Below are positions 51,301 to 63,765 of a DNA stretch of 64,000 bases, in pieces. Within the stretch, counting starts at the first letter, position 1. Every line of letters starts with the position of its first letter. The stretch comes from Tigriopus japonicus. Its lineage: Eukaryota; Arthropoda; Copepoda; Harpacticoida; Harpacticidae. The translations under genes were made by a program, and so were the position numbers. The notes beneath the pieces were generated by a model. That model saw nothing but the letters and a program-made list of their open reading frames with translations, had not been told where the DNA came from and ran no database searches. The stretch spans positions 1,346,346 through 1,410,345 of the forward strand of contig CM021319.1 in NCBI GenBank assembly GCA_010645155.1. The letters are read 5' to 3'.

Positions 51301-53237
51301 TTGGGACTGGTCTTCATCGGACTCGTGGACGCATCCTGCTTCTCACCAACCAATACTGACTTGCCATCCATTTCATCCTCCGTCATCAAGCCACCCTTAC
51401 CAAAGCCATTGGATGTGCCATTCGACATTGGATAGTCGGAATGTGACCCTGGAACATTTTACAGATATATAGTACCTACGTATCTTTCTCGCATCTCTGA
51501 GTCCGAGAGCCGATTCTTAAGTCTTACCTGTCATGCAATTTAAAGGATCCCGATGAGCTCTCCTCGACTGACGTTCGCTCTTGACGGCAACCAAATATAG
51601 ATAAAGTACCAAAATCCAATACAAACCGAGCACCAGGAACACAGAAAATGGGATCAAAGCACACCACAGGCCCGAATAGGGACTTGGATTCGAATCGACT
51701 GGCAGATTGTCGCCCGTTTTCACGACATTTTCTCCGACGACAGGAGATCGATCGTGATAAGCCAGATGAACTATCACAGTGCCTGAAACAATGGAACAAG
51801 CTGATCCTTGCAAAACACTCGGTTTTGATCCATGTATTTGGATTGGAAGTCCTGAGGCTCTTACCCAACGAAAGACTGAAGAACACGAGCACAAACACCA
51901 GATTCACGACTAACCAAGGAATGAAGAAAGCCGAGATTTTTCGACACACTCCCAAAACGAGCCCAAGATTGACGCCTACCGCGATGCAATACAGACAGAT
52001 CAGGCCTGTGAGCTTCCAAACTCGCAAATGATTACGATAATCGGGGATCAAGGCGTTGGTGTTGGTGTTGCCAGTGAGTGAAGGTCCTTCCTCTTCCAAT
52101 GTAGTAGCAGACGATGTTGATGATGAAGATGAGGATGATGATGCTGGGATTTGGACGGGCTGGGTTTTGACGATGAGCCCCACATTGGACCGCTTGATGG
52201 ATGGCACGAATGAATAGAGAAGATAAAAAAGGAACATTAACATCGGATGTGAATGACTTGGAAGATCCCGTCCCGATTTTTTCCCTTCTCATTAAAACAT
52301 TCCGCTTTTTTTCAACATAAAGCCCAAAGTTCTGCATTTAATCCGTTCTCGGGATGAAGTTCTCAAACGGCGTGTGAACGTAATTTATTCAAGCACGAGA
52401 ACCAAGTGCATGGATTAATTCAACAAGGGACGAACTTAATCTGCATGCATGCTACGAGGGTGTACATACGTACAGTACGTACGTATGTATGTGCAATATA
52501 AACTGCCACTCATGAACAAGTAATGTGTTGTGTGAGCGCTCAAAGTCGAGAGTGGCATTCGCCACACTTTCATTATTCCACAGGAATTCCTCAATTATGA
52601 ATTTTTCAACCCTTTCAACGGCCCTCAATCATCTTGTCAGCCAATGATGAGCTACTGGACCGTCAAAGAGAATGGATAGGGGGGATACCCACTCGTTGGC
52701 AATCATAGTAAGATAATGAAGAAAATGAAACCTGAACAGTTGCTTTAAAATGAGAATGAGAAAAAAGTACGCCTTGGTTATGTGGTGTTGAACCTTGGAA
52801 AACACGCTCAGATCAGTCTGATGCCCTGAGAGCCAACTGTTGCCTTGGAGCATGAAATCCTCACAGAATGAGGAAGATTTAGTTTCTGGGATTACCCAAG
52901 AAATGGCAAAATGGTATTTGCTCAAAAGCTCAATTCACGTTTTTTTGTGATGAAATCCGTTTTGGATTGAAGCCCTTTGAAACTTTACCTGTCTCAGATC
53001 TTGTAATTGGTCCGCCTCTCCAAAGGAGTACAAAAGGTACCAGAGGAACTTCTCATGCGTGTAGAGCTCTGATCCTGATTGGAGAAGGCTCTCAATTCCA
53101 TCTTTGGCCTCAAAAGCCTCAAAGAGATACACCACGTGGCTCACAGCCAAAGTGAAGAGGACAAATGTAGCCAATAGGGTTGTACATTTCACAAATTTGG
53201 ACAGCTTACTCCGTTCTTGCGAAGCGATGAGGCACAT
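48341..53237 (-). CDS. Four-pass membrane protein with long cytoplasmic tail, seven exons, unknown family
   Basis: The exons in transcription order are 53237-52989, 52192-51865, 51782-51528, 51448-51233, 49973-49742, 49701-49398 and 48814-48341, with GT-AG borders and phases 0-1-1-1-2-0 that all agree; 685 residues. Membrane segments: about 17-41 (TTLLATFVLFTLAVSHVVYL), 144-165 (GLICLYCIAVGVNLGLVLG), 170-191 (FFIPWLVVNLVFVLVFFSL) and 230-255 (ALIPFSVFLVLGLYWILVLY). A Ser run lies between the first two. The remaining 420 residues form a polar tail with a CC pair (GLFQCCGSD), an acidic DDSSEEDEG patch, a Lys/Glu/Arg-rich coiled-coil-like block (KKEERRKLQKRRKEKEKEE), a Thr-rich stretch and a QQQQ run. 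I do not recognise the family; the topology resembles tetraspan scaffold proteins, but the tetraspanin CCG loop signature is absent. An acceptor at 53298 (TATGATTGCAG) suggests a spliced 5' UTR. Confidence 0.72.
49974..51232 (-). other. Intron 4 of the four-pass protein gene
   Basis: Bounded by GTGAGT (minus strand, 51232) and TGTTTCAG (49974). AT-rich, no repeat or nested gene recognised; the plus-strand frames are shadows. Confidence 0.5.
52193..52988 (-). other. Intron 1 of the four-pass protein gene
   Basis: Starts GTAAAG at 52988 and ends CATCCATCAAG at 52193 after a pyrimidine-rich run. Contains a palindromic 'acgtacagtacgtacgtatgta' microsatellite near 52466-52493. A second possible start, MLMFLFYLL at 52243, is in frame with exon 2 and could give a shorter isoform. 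Confidence 0.45.
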
Positions 53238-56200
53238 TGTGAACTAGATGAAGGCTGAACTCTGGCCTTTGATCACTCTATTATTGGATCCATGTGCCTG
53301 CAATCATAAAAACACATGGATGAAGTACAACTCCTAACCCAGTAGAGAAAAAAGGGAACTCGGGAACGGCAATCCCAGATCAAATGACTGGTCATTATCG
53401 GCTCATCCCTTCGTTAATCGCTTCAAACCCGACTTTTGGGCGTATCCAATTTCGCTCGCCAGTAGTTCTTGTTTATATATGTAAATGATGCATACATTTG
53501 TATTCTGTGTACACACGTTTCTCATGATCCCAATACATTTGTGATAGCCAACCTGAGCTAATTGATTGAGCAAGTGAGCAAGTAGGTTAACCGTCTTGCT
53601 TGCACTCTCCCTTCTTCCTTTTCGTTCTGTCAAATACTCTTTCATGGAGCAAGTTCGAATGTGGAAGTGGGAAAGTCCTGTGTGTGTTGTGTGCTTTGTA
53701 ATGACAAGAATTACTCTCAATCGTGACAAGAAACAGTTTGTTTGAAAACTTGTCTGGATATGGCTGTTTGCTCACCTGATCTGGGACAATAACTGGAGCA
53801 GGGTTGGCACTTTCACTTTTTTCCCCAGAGCTCCACTGATATCTTGTTATAATAAGCTAAGCAGATGAGTTAACCCTCCTTAGCAATCGTACATCCTCAT
53901 GATATATTCAACATAAATTTCGCCATTGGCTCCAATTTTTCGCCTTGAGCTGGGTCATTTTTCTCCCACAGAATCTCATTATGGGACGAGTTCGTGTCAC
54001 GTCAGTTATGGTTTTTCGATTGCAAAAAAAACTGATAAAGTGAAACCAATTGATCAAAAGTGGTTCATCGCTAATGAGGCTGAGAATCGATAACCGAGCT
54101 CTCGCCCGTATTATGGTCTCCTCTATCAAACTTAATGGAAAACGAATGGTTGAGGCTCGAGCAACCAAAGGGCAAGAGGTAGTAAAGTTCTTTGGAAGTC
54201 AACTTTGGCACCAATCTGACACTGCTGCTAGACGAGTCAAGTGAAGCTGGAAGAGAATTAATGACACTCGCCGCATTGCCTTGTCAAGAGGGCTGTAAAC
54301 GATTTGCCGTCCCACCAACAACACCTTCATCGGTCTGAGATTCTATATAAAAAAGAGCCCAATTGGTTGACGGAGGGGAGGAAAGTCCTAAAAAGTTCGT
54401 TACTAAAGACATTAGGTGAAAAGTTCAACAGTCATCAATAATATTTAGGATTTGGTTCCAGAGCTAATCAAAAATGAAAAGCTTCAAGCCAATCTTGAAA
54501 CGAGGTGGAAGTTTGATCCAATTAAGAAACTGAAAGCCTTCATCTATGATTCAATTAACAAAAAGGTTCGCCCGAATCGAGATGGAACTGCGCAAATGCT
54601 TGTTCCCAAAAAGGAATGACCTTAAAAATTGGCTGAAAAGCGTTTTCAAGACAAGGAAGGGTGATTAAGTAAGTCCAATCGTTCACAAACGGAGAGTGAA
54701 AGCAAAGCAATGGTCCACATTTTTGCCCCGTTGTTTCTCCCTCTTGTCCCCATGTTCTCAGGGCCCAAATTCGTTGAAAGCGAGGGAACAAAGTGGGTGG
54801 ACTGTTTTGCCCCCCTGATGTAGTAAAAAGTCATTTGTTCCCAATCATTTGTCATTCCCAGAATGGAACTATTTTCTTTCGAACCATAGTGTCTGACCGT
54901 TTATCATGGCTTTGACAAAGCAAAAAAACATACTGTGCATGTGCTGTCAACCCTTCGATATCTGAACACATTAACAATATACACACCTTCAGGCGGGTCT
55001 TACAAGTTGAGTACTTGAATGTCAGATCTAAATCCGCGAAAAGAGGTGGGTGACAAGGCAAGATCGGGACACAATTATCAGAGCTTGAACGCTGATAAGA
55101 TCTGTTGTTGTATGTAGTCACTCACTTGCACTCACTTACATCTATTTGAGATCATGACAAACAACGGCCTCAATACCACCAAGTTGACATGTTTTTACAA
55201 TGCCTCAACCGTAAAAGCTTCAAGTCAGGCACGTCCATGTTTTTTGGAACCCCTTGTAAAATGTCGTATCTCGACACTGGTGTGGGTACAACACTCTGCA
55301 AAGTACCCTTAGTCGACTAAAGACAGAGAGATGCCATAGAGGAATCAGCTTAATCAATAAAAGTGTGCAAAGGTGGCATTGTTGGTTTTGCAAGAGTGGC
55401 AGAACTCTTGCAATCGAAACCTGGTCAAAAAAAAACGACTTGAAATGTAAACATTTAGTGTGAAACGATATAAATAACTGAACGTCGAGATTTAGACGGG
55501 AAAAGTATTGAAAAGGGAAAAAATAATTTTGCTCTCAAGCACATGTTTTTGTTGCTCTTGTTACTTTGCCATCATCATTCAGTACCGAGAACATGTTTTT
55601 GTTAGAGAGAATTAAAATTTGCAATTGGTAGCTTAGTTATTAAATTACCAGGCAACCCGGCAATCATTCTAGGAATGTCTGTGGAAACGAAGCAGAAAGT
55701 CCCGGAGAAAGGAACGAACAAAAGGGAAAGAAAAATGAGAGAAAGAGTGTCACTAAGGCAAAGAAGACTGACGAGAGCGAGCCACAAGAATCATTTACCT
55801 TTTTACACAAGCACGACTGGCTTTGGTTTTGGAATAGATCTAGCCCTTGAAAGAACTTATTCCGTAGAAGTCCAAAAGGATTAAACTGTTTACTGACTCA
55901 TTCCGGGTTGTAAAACTATGGTCTCGTTGCAGATATTCTTAACCTTGAAGCTTATAGCCACAACTCTTTCAAGGGGAGCTTGTGACAAAGGCAAAAGAAC
56001 CCAAGAAAACAGTGCCTACAAAGCAAACCAAAGAGGAGAGAACCATTCGTCAACATTACGAAGGGACCACGAAATATCTGGAGTGGAGGGAGGGCCTGTG
56101 ATTTATGGTTGATAACAAGAAACCCTTCAACTTGTTTAGTTTAGATAGCCAAATTTAACGACTTGTTCAATGACCCACTTTTTAATACTTTGAACCGGTT

Positions 56201-57379
56201 TACGAAAAACATTTCAACCTTCCTATTACTAAATGGAAAATAGTAAAATAGGAAGATACTCCTAAAATTACAGTAGTCCTTTGAGCTGATCTCAAACAAG
56301 GAGTGAACCCAAGTTTAGACAATAATGGCCGCACGTATTTTTTTCTTGACTAGGATCTGGGTTATCCAACTGGCATGCTCAGACTTCATGGTGGGCATAC
56401 CAGACGTCAAAAAGGTCGTTGAATAGAACTCTGGTTGAGGTTTAGACTCGTTTGAATAATGTCACCAAAGTTGTACTTGTCACTGTTTGTCTCCGGCAAA
56501 ACTATTCAGTTTCAGACTTTCCTCTGGCTCAAGTTCACGCTTCAAATCTTAATCAAGAGCCAAGACTCTGCTTAGAGCATCCTACCCTAATTTTAGACTT
56601 TATTCTTATTCTTTATTTAGAAACATACGTTAAGACGTGCCGTGGAAAGGTTGCGCTATTTATGAATGAAATGCTTCCGAGAAACTGGGTACCTAATCTG
56701 AAGTATATTAGGCGTGTTTATACTTGACATTACGAATCTCAAGGGTGAGGAACGAGTGGTGTGACTCGAAATGGTTAGGTCTCACATGTGTGTGATCTGA
56801 ACCTTGCATGTTTCTGTGGGGGAAGAAACCAAAACCTTGACATGATCCACTGCCTTGGCAAAATGTCATGCAAAGGAACGACGAAAAATGTAAAGAAGTG
56901 GCTCTCTCCCTCCTAAACTCGGCCGAGCTCAAAAGAGCAGACATGATTTACTATTTTTGCTACGCCAAACACTGATTTATACGATGGGTGTGTCAACTAG
57001 ATCTTAAGCTCTGGCATTGTGGGTCGCCTATAACACTAAAGTATGGGTTTCCTCGTCTCCTATTTACGGCATGAGATCACCTAATGTCTTGAAAAAGTGT
57101 CACCAATCGATGATAAAAGATAATTTTTGAAATATACGAGAATTTATTGAAAATTTTGAATATACTCGTAACGATGGAACACTTAGATATGTCTTTGTCG
57201 CCGTGACTGACCAATTGAATTTTGAAACAAAACACTTGCCGAAAATGTAGAAACATCTGAATGGGCTCTAAAGTTGTCGTTGGCTAGAAAATAAACACCA
57301 CAAATGTACCGCTCTAAAAGGATACGTTAAAAAATCAAGTCGAGTAGCACTTGAACGCGACAATATTTTTCATTTAAAC
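53238..57379. other. Upstream flank of the four-pass protein gene; no gene seen
   Basis: Likely holds the 5' UTR and promoter of the minus-strand gene. 54455-54620 is a 55-codon open stretch (Lys-rich) without context, and 54050-54244 another; neither is recognised. No transposon termini seen, in contrast to the left two thirds of the window. Confidence 0.35.
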
Positions 57380-57615
57380 ACAATCATAACAATGGCCCAG
57401 AAGCCTTGAATCTCGACATCCCGAAGATTGAGGATTTCTACAAATCAAAGCCAAAATGGATGGCCTACCCACAATGCGTTTCGTACGTGACAACCACAAA
57501 AGGCTTGGACACTCTTCCAACTAAGCTAGCTTATTTCAAAGAATCTAAATTTGTCTCGTTGAATCTCCGAAATCTTGGTGGGAGCTCCATTTTGGGATTG
57601 GTACGAGCCAAGTGA
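57380..57615 (+). other. Weak coding candidate, unknown
   Basis: After 'acaatggcccag' an open frame of about 70 codons (from 57406) reads LDIPKIEDFYKSKP, YPQCVSYVTTTKG, FVSLNLRNLGG, ending at 57615. It has protein-like composition, but no domain, partner exon or repeat copy is visible. Confidence 0.2.
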
Positions 57616-60600
57616 GGGACTATTGAATCTGTCATTATGCAAATGACCCCTCTGAGAAGGTTACAAACACCATGATTAACTTGTTCCGTTTGATTCGATG
57701 GCGACACTGATTGATGATCTTCCGTGAATGCTGGATCTTGGTCCGAACCATGTCAAGAGTTTGACAAGAATTCAAGTTCTGTAGTAATCAAACGGAGCCC
57801 ATTTGTCGAGTCATTTCTCCATCCATAAATAGGCGTAAACCAATTCAAAACGATGGCAGAGTGGCACACAAAGAGAGATTCGATATTCTCGCTTGTCTTC
57901 CACTTCCACTCGACTCGTCTTTCCTCTTCAATGGCAAGTTTAGAACCATCCAATGGTTTTAATTGCCCAGATTCGGGCTCTCTTTCTCTTTGGATTATTT
58001 CATACTCGAGTGATCATGGATGGCTTTGGTAATATGATTCCTTTCTGCACTCAAGTGGGCCTTCGAGCTCAATGAGCAACCGAGCAGATCCTAATAAATC
58101 GATTGCCATTTTTACAACCATTTTCCTTTGGTTTACCAAGGTTGCAGCCCACCAAAATATTTACAAGTGCCGAATTGAATGTGTGCAATCTTCCTTGTTA
58201 TTGAACATGAAGCTCGTTTCTTGAAGCATCCAAAAAGTGGATGCCTGTCTTAGATTCTATCTCCCCCTTTCAAACACACAAAATTCATTGAGATCCGTCA
58301 CCCTCGCCAACTAATTCCATACATCAAAACGAACTTGACATATTGGAAGATCGCAAAGAAACGGGTGTTCCAATTGGATGATATCAACATCTTACATGGA
58401 CGATAAAAAACCTGATTTCTAAGCTTCATGAATCACTCGGTAGCATCGACAGGAGCTCATGGGAAACTCCTGCTGAAAAATGAAAATGAGAGTAGTGAGT
58501 GTAATCAACTTACACATGGAACTCAAATTAGCGCACAACAACCGAGACGATATGAAAGGTAAAGAGAGAAAGAGAGAGCACTTTTGGCTTTTCCAAGGCC
58601 ATTCATTCTCCTTCTCGCAGTGAGAATGGATCCAAATATAAGAGGTTGAAAAATTGGATGACCTCCTAATCACCTCAGAGCCTTTGAGGATTTCCTGGTT
58701 GCACCAAATGCCGTTCGTGTTCCAACCTCTCCTAATTTGAGTTGTCCAGTAGTTTCTCCTTACCTTTAATATTGATCGTGAAGCCACACAAATCCAGTCA
58801 ATTCCCAAGCATTCCACCTCACCCCCACCACCACCTCAATAACAATGCACTCTCGTATAAACACACAAGTTCGAGGGTGGACCGAAAGTTCGACATGCAG
58901 AATGTGGAACAAAAACAAGAATCAGTTTGGATATTGACACTTGGCGGACCTTCGCCTCCATAAGCCAACAATGCGCAACTGCACGTGAACTACTACTAGT
59001 AGTACTTTTACTACTACTTCGACTGTAGATTAAGTTGAGTCCGAAAATGAAGCACATCCACTACGGTGCGTCCACAAATCTGTAGTCCCTCCATTCAGGG
59101 CATGCAGGCACACCATGCATTGTGTGTTCAGTGTTCACTGTACGTCTTCTTTTTACCACTCCCTCACATGCACGGACTGAGTCACATCGCTCGGGTTCTT
59201 TTCTTGCCATAGAGCTCAGAACTCTAGGTTGGAGATTTTAGATTTTGCCACGCAGATCATTGACAAGTTTATGACTTATTTCGCAAGAAGTAACATATTT
59301 GAAAAGAGAGGACACGGTGAATAAAAGCATTTAAAAATAAATGCATGTATTATGCAATCTTTAAGACGATGTAATTTACAAAATGGAAGAAAAATTAAGG
59401 CATCTCTTCCCATTGATTCTTGATGTTCTGTTTTAAATGATTTTCAAAGATTTGAAATACAATACCTTAAGCCTTAGAACAATCGATCTAAATGGGCTGC
59501 CACTTTAATGCAAATTGTTGATAAATGTTTTATTGATAGAAAACTTTATCATATTCGATTAGTACATTGGAAAGCAGTCAAAGCCAAAAAGTATGCCAAT
59601 TCCAATAAAGTTAATTTGTCCCCTTGTCTGTGTCATCAACTATTAAACTTTGATTTTAATCCACTAATCCATAACATAAAATCCGAGTTGCAAAAAGCCT
59701 CATTTCAATTGTCTGTAGATAAGTAAAGAACAAGCGTGATTTATCCTCCATTCAACATGAGTTCAAAAAAATCAAAAGTTTTCCTAAAAGTATCAAAAGT
59801 TACAACCTTCTAATCAAGATAATTACGAAGATAATTAACTTTGAAATACCCCATAACCCAATCATAAATATACCTTGCCATGCACTTGCTTACCACAAAA
59901 TCAAAATAAAACACTATTTGATAATTTGATAACTAGTTCAGAGTCACATAGAAATCCGACTCTTCCATCTCTCCGAATGTTGAGGTACAAGTGCGACTGT
60001 GCCTACGTAGGATTCAGGCCCTCTTCTGTGCTTTAGAGCTTCACGTTCTGTAGAAGAGGAGAGTGAGTGCATGTGATGGAAACGGCTAGGGTACTTCTTT
60101 CTGTTACCGGGGCCGATTGGAGAATGGAGAGGGCCCAAAGGAACGATCGTCGGTATTTCTGTGTTGATCCACAGATTTAGGGATTAGAGCCAACTTTGCA
60201 GGTTGTGTCAATTCCATTGCCATTAGCGAGAATAGACGGCAAGAACGGCGACAAAAGATGAGCCCAACCAATCGTTTGTGAGGTTTTTGCATTATTATGG
60301 ACGATTGATGACTAATTAATGAATGAGTCGAGAGGGATGACGAGGACTTTTAAATAAGAGGTTTTAGGAATTGAATACCAATAATTAATCCCATTATTGC
60401 CGCACGACTTCACAAGAGGCAATAATCTGATGTCCCATTTCCAACCAATAAAGAGGGGCAATAACATCGAACTTCAATTTCAATGGTCATATCTACAATT
60501 GATATGGGACCTGTTAAGATAAAAAAATAGGTCTAAATTTCAACTCGTGCAAGGTATCAAATTTCAAAAAACATCTCACGCAGATCATTAACACGACAAT

Positions 60601-62654
60601 TTTTCTCCGATGGTATTTTTCACTGGACAAATATGGTGATTAGACAAATCCTGCGGAATAATACCTCAATATCTTTGCAGATGACAACAGGGCGAACGAT
60701 TTCAAAACACAAAGCCAAGATGATGCCACAACTTGTTTATACATCTATGGCCCGATTCACGCAAATGTGAAACGATGAGTGAAAGAAGCCATCTCAACTC
60801 AAGATACGTAGTCTAAGGTGATGCGTTCAAATATGCGAATACCCAAGAGAGATCTGAAATAAAAGAGCGCTCACCCTCTCAAATATTCATGCTTTTTCCT
60901 TCCTTGACAGCTCTGTCTTAAACGACAACTTTGATTCACTGTCTCTGCATAATTTCTAACAAGCATAGCATAGTTACATTACGTCGGAGTGAAAAATTCG
61001 CTCATTTTTTGGACCGCCAACTTTTTATAGCTCCATTCGCGAGCTTCGAGTGGATCAATTTAAAGAGAGACGAGTTACGAGACCGACCTCAAGCACTTTT
61101 GTGGGAACGTCAAAAAAGAGTAAAACTCTATTTTCCCCCTTGGATGGAGCATGAGTGTTCATCAATTTAGTTGGACTGTTTGTTGTTCCTCAATTCAAAG
61201 ATTCATGAGCCCTGGAACTTCTTTTGGGACTACACCCACAGTGACTAACTCTGTTTTGATGTTTGCATCGTTTCTCAAATGGATGTTGGTAACCTGTTCG
61301 GAGACGAACGATGACTAGCTCACTTTTCATGGGGAGAGTTTCGATCAATTTCCTGTGGCCTTTCAGCTTGGCAGGTGGCCTTGTACTATAGTAATTTGAG
61401 CTTCCGTCCTTCAAGGCCAACTGGTGCGTTTCTCACAAGTATTCATCGATGATTTGAGTGCTGATGAATAAAGGATATGCATACCAAAGAGGAATTATGT
61501 GGGTAAAGTTTGGTGGAACAAGGGGATCACATCTAATCAAGGATCTTATCCCATCTAAAATCGTCATCTATTGGGGTAGATAACGAGTTTTTAGATTGAT
61601 ATAATGAAGTTAGTAGCTAATTAAAGTTTGAAATAAGCTCAAATTAGTTTTAAGAAACGCGGAAAAAGGGGATCATAGAACTTGTATTGGCTAATTGAGA
61701 CCACGCACAACGAACAGTTAATTTTATCCTTTGCTGAATTCATTGTTGGTGTGATCAAAAAGGTTTTCATCGCTAAACTTACCCAAGAGCAGTTCAAAGG
61801 AGAACGAAAATACGTAAAAAGCGACAGTCTAATTGGATTAGACTGTGAAACAATAACCCAGTCGTTGCGACCTTTTCCAGGACTACTCAAAACATGGACA
61901 TTGGTCATTGTCACAAATAATGCACACGTCGAAACACGAAGCGCAAACAATCCGTTGTTCGATCCTTGAATCAAATATTTTCTATTTTTAATGGTCGATT
62001 CCATTCCCCAGAACATGTGGGTGTAAAAAAAGAACAAAAAGCAACCCCCCGTAAAAATAATTGGATAATTGTATAGGTTGTTACCGTAAACACTCCTTGT
62101 CCAGCCTATTCTCAAGTCCTCGAGATGTTCAAGGAGATTTTGGCTCGTTTTTTGTGCGTCTCCTCGGAGAACCCACGAAGACTTGAGCTAAGGATCGGGT
62201 GAGTTGCAGAACTCATCGAAGTTATTACCACGACAAAATGACAGTGAATTAGTCAATGATGCTTCATTAAGTCGCTCAGACTTGATGCACGTGTTTTTCG
62301 TCCTTCGTACGCATGTCTGAAAGCAGTTTCTCGATGGAGAAAGAGTCTCGTTTCAGATAAGGAGATCGATGATGAACCGTTTTGAACTTGAGAGACAGCT
62401 TCTTCTTGATCAATTTCAGTACCGTATGTCGGTACTATGTACATTGCCTTGGATGAATTACGTAGTGAGAAGAGTAGAATGCAAATGATAGTAAAAGCAA
62501 AATGACGATGATTTTTTAGAGGGTCGGCGGTCCAAGTGTAGACTTTGGCGTTTTTAGTACATGATCAGGAGGGCATTAGTAAATGCGTTACGTCTACTTG
62601 TATTAGCATGGCAATTGGCAAAATGGAAACCAAGTTTTGTCCCAATCATTATTA
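57616..62654. other. No gene seen
   Basis: Long interval without recognised exons, RNA genes or mobile elements. The longest frames are 61639-62115 (minus) and 61682-61969 (plus), which overlap antisense and have no domain or splice partner. 60931-61170 is likewise featureless. 'ctactactagtagtac' palindromic microsatellite near 58992. Confidence 0.35.
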
Positions 62655-62815
62655 TTTAGGTGTGAATTTTCCAAATTTGACCAACTTCCAGCAAGAAGAA
62701 ACGTTCGATTGTATGGTTTTGTCGCAAGACTAATCCGATACTGGGATAAGCTCCCAAGATATGTCAGAGAGAGCGTAATGGTGTGCTCATTCTGGACAAT
62801 TCTCATGACCTGCGT
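62655..62815 (+). mobile_element. Non-LTR retrotransposon RT C-terminal fragment, second lineage
   Basis: The frame at 62637-62846 contains RRNVRLYGFVARLIRYWDKL, PRYVRES and SFWTIL, the typical 'R...FF.R....WN.LP..V..' end of LINE reverse transcriptases. It differs from the main LINE of this window (SLFNLLPINLR), so it is a separate lineage. No tail or other domain found. Confidence 0.55.
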
Positions 62816-63424
62816 AAGTACATCTTACAAGAACCTCGTATCATAAGGACAAGCACTTGAATTGCTAATTTCTAAATTCTATTACCTCTTTTTGTAAGGC
62901 CTTTACAAACATACACATATTTGCGTCCAGTGGTTGGTGGTGGTGGTAGTAGTAATAGTAATAGTAACGGTGTTTCACCTATTCGTTCGATTGCAAAACA
63001 AAAAATAATAGTTGTCACATGTAAAGTGATTACATTACTCATTACTAGAGGGCGGAAAAAGTTAGGAAAATGTCAAAAAAGAAGTATTCAAGTTGGAATT
63101 ATGGCCAAAAAAAGTTTTTTTTCAGCTAAAAACGGGCTTAAAAAGGTTTTTCATGATACAAATGAACGAAAAAAAGTTCTTCTTCACAAAAATGACCAAA
63201 AAAGTTTTATCTTCCCAACTTGCCAATTAATAGGGCAAAATATATTTTGTCTGTTGTCTTTTCAGCCAGCATTTTTTGTTCTCGATTATTAGTTCAAAAA
63301 ATTTTCGTCCTCTGTCTTTCACCTAGAAAAAATTGACGACCCTTTTTCGGTCGGATTAAGATTTCAAAAAAACACTTTTTCGTCATGAAAACATGAAAAA
63401 ATGGTTTTTCACCTTAAGATTTCC
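62816..63424. other. No gene; GGT/AGT-rich microsatellite
   Basis: 'ggtggtggtagtagtaatag' at 62937-62965; then AT-rich sequence with no feature. Confidence 0.4.
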
Positions 63425-63500
63425 ATGAAATGGCGTAGTGCGTACTGCGTCGGGTTGTCGTGCAGATGGCTGGGGTTCGATCCCGGCTGACTGCCACCCT
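63425..63500 (+). repeat. tRNA-like sequence, SINE head
   Basis: 'atggcgtagtgcgtactgcgtcgg' (A-box-like) and 'tggggttcgatcccggctg' (B box) stand 35-40 bp apart. Acceptor pairing is poor. It stands just ahead of a family A SINE copy and may be its own short SINE. Confidence 0.45.
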
Positions 63501-63554
63501 CCAAAAACCCAATTCTTCGGACTCAAAAATTAGCATTTGAACCGTCTTTCAATG

Positions 63555-63765
63555 CAAAACTAGGCAAGCCCCGGTTCGATCCCGGGCTTGCCGAGTCCTA
63601 GTGGCCTGTGGTATTAAGTTACATGCAGTAGTCACGGCCCTTGACGGCTTAAATGGACGAACCTAGGGTCATTCCCGGGGGTGAGGTAAAAACTGGCGGA
63701 CAGCCTCTATCAGATCACAGCTGCAAAGCTGCGTTCTGACTCCAGCACAAACAAACAAACCTTTA
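63555..63765 (+). mobile_element. SINE family A, head internally deleted
   Basis: Begins 'aggcaagccccggttcgatcccgggcttgccgag': the acceptor stem is joined almost directly to the T arm, so the D and anticodon arms are deleted. The full body follows ('cctagtggcctgtgg', 'agtcacggcccttgacggctt', 'gtcattcccgggggtgaggtaa', 'atcagatcacagctgcaaagc') and a CAAA-repeat tail at 63748-63760. Confidence 0.82.

Noticed and set aside
51524..52243. 239-codon minus-strand ORF as one exon
   Set aside because: A strong donor at 51864 and acceptor at 51783 split it, and the spliced frame gives a fourth membrane segment instead of the unspliced Cys/Ser-rich run.
61639..62115. 158-codon minus-strand ORF
   Set aside because: No domain, an equally long antisense frame, and no splice partners; chance cannot be excluded.
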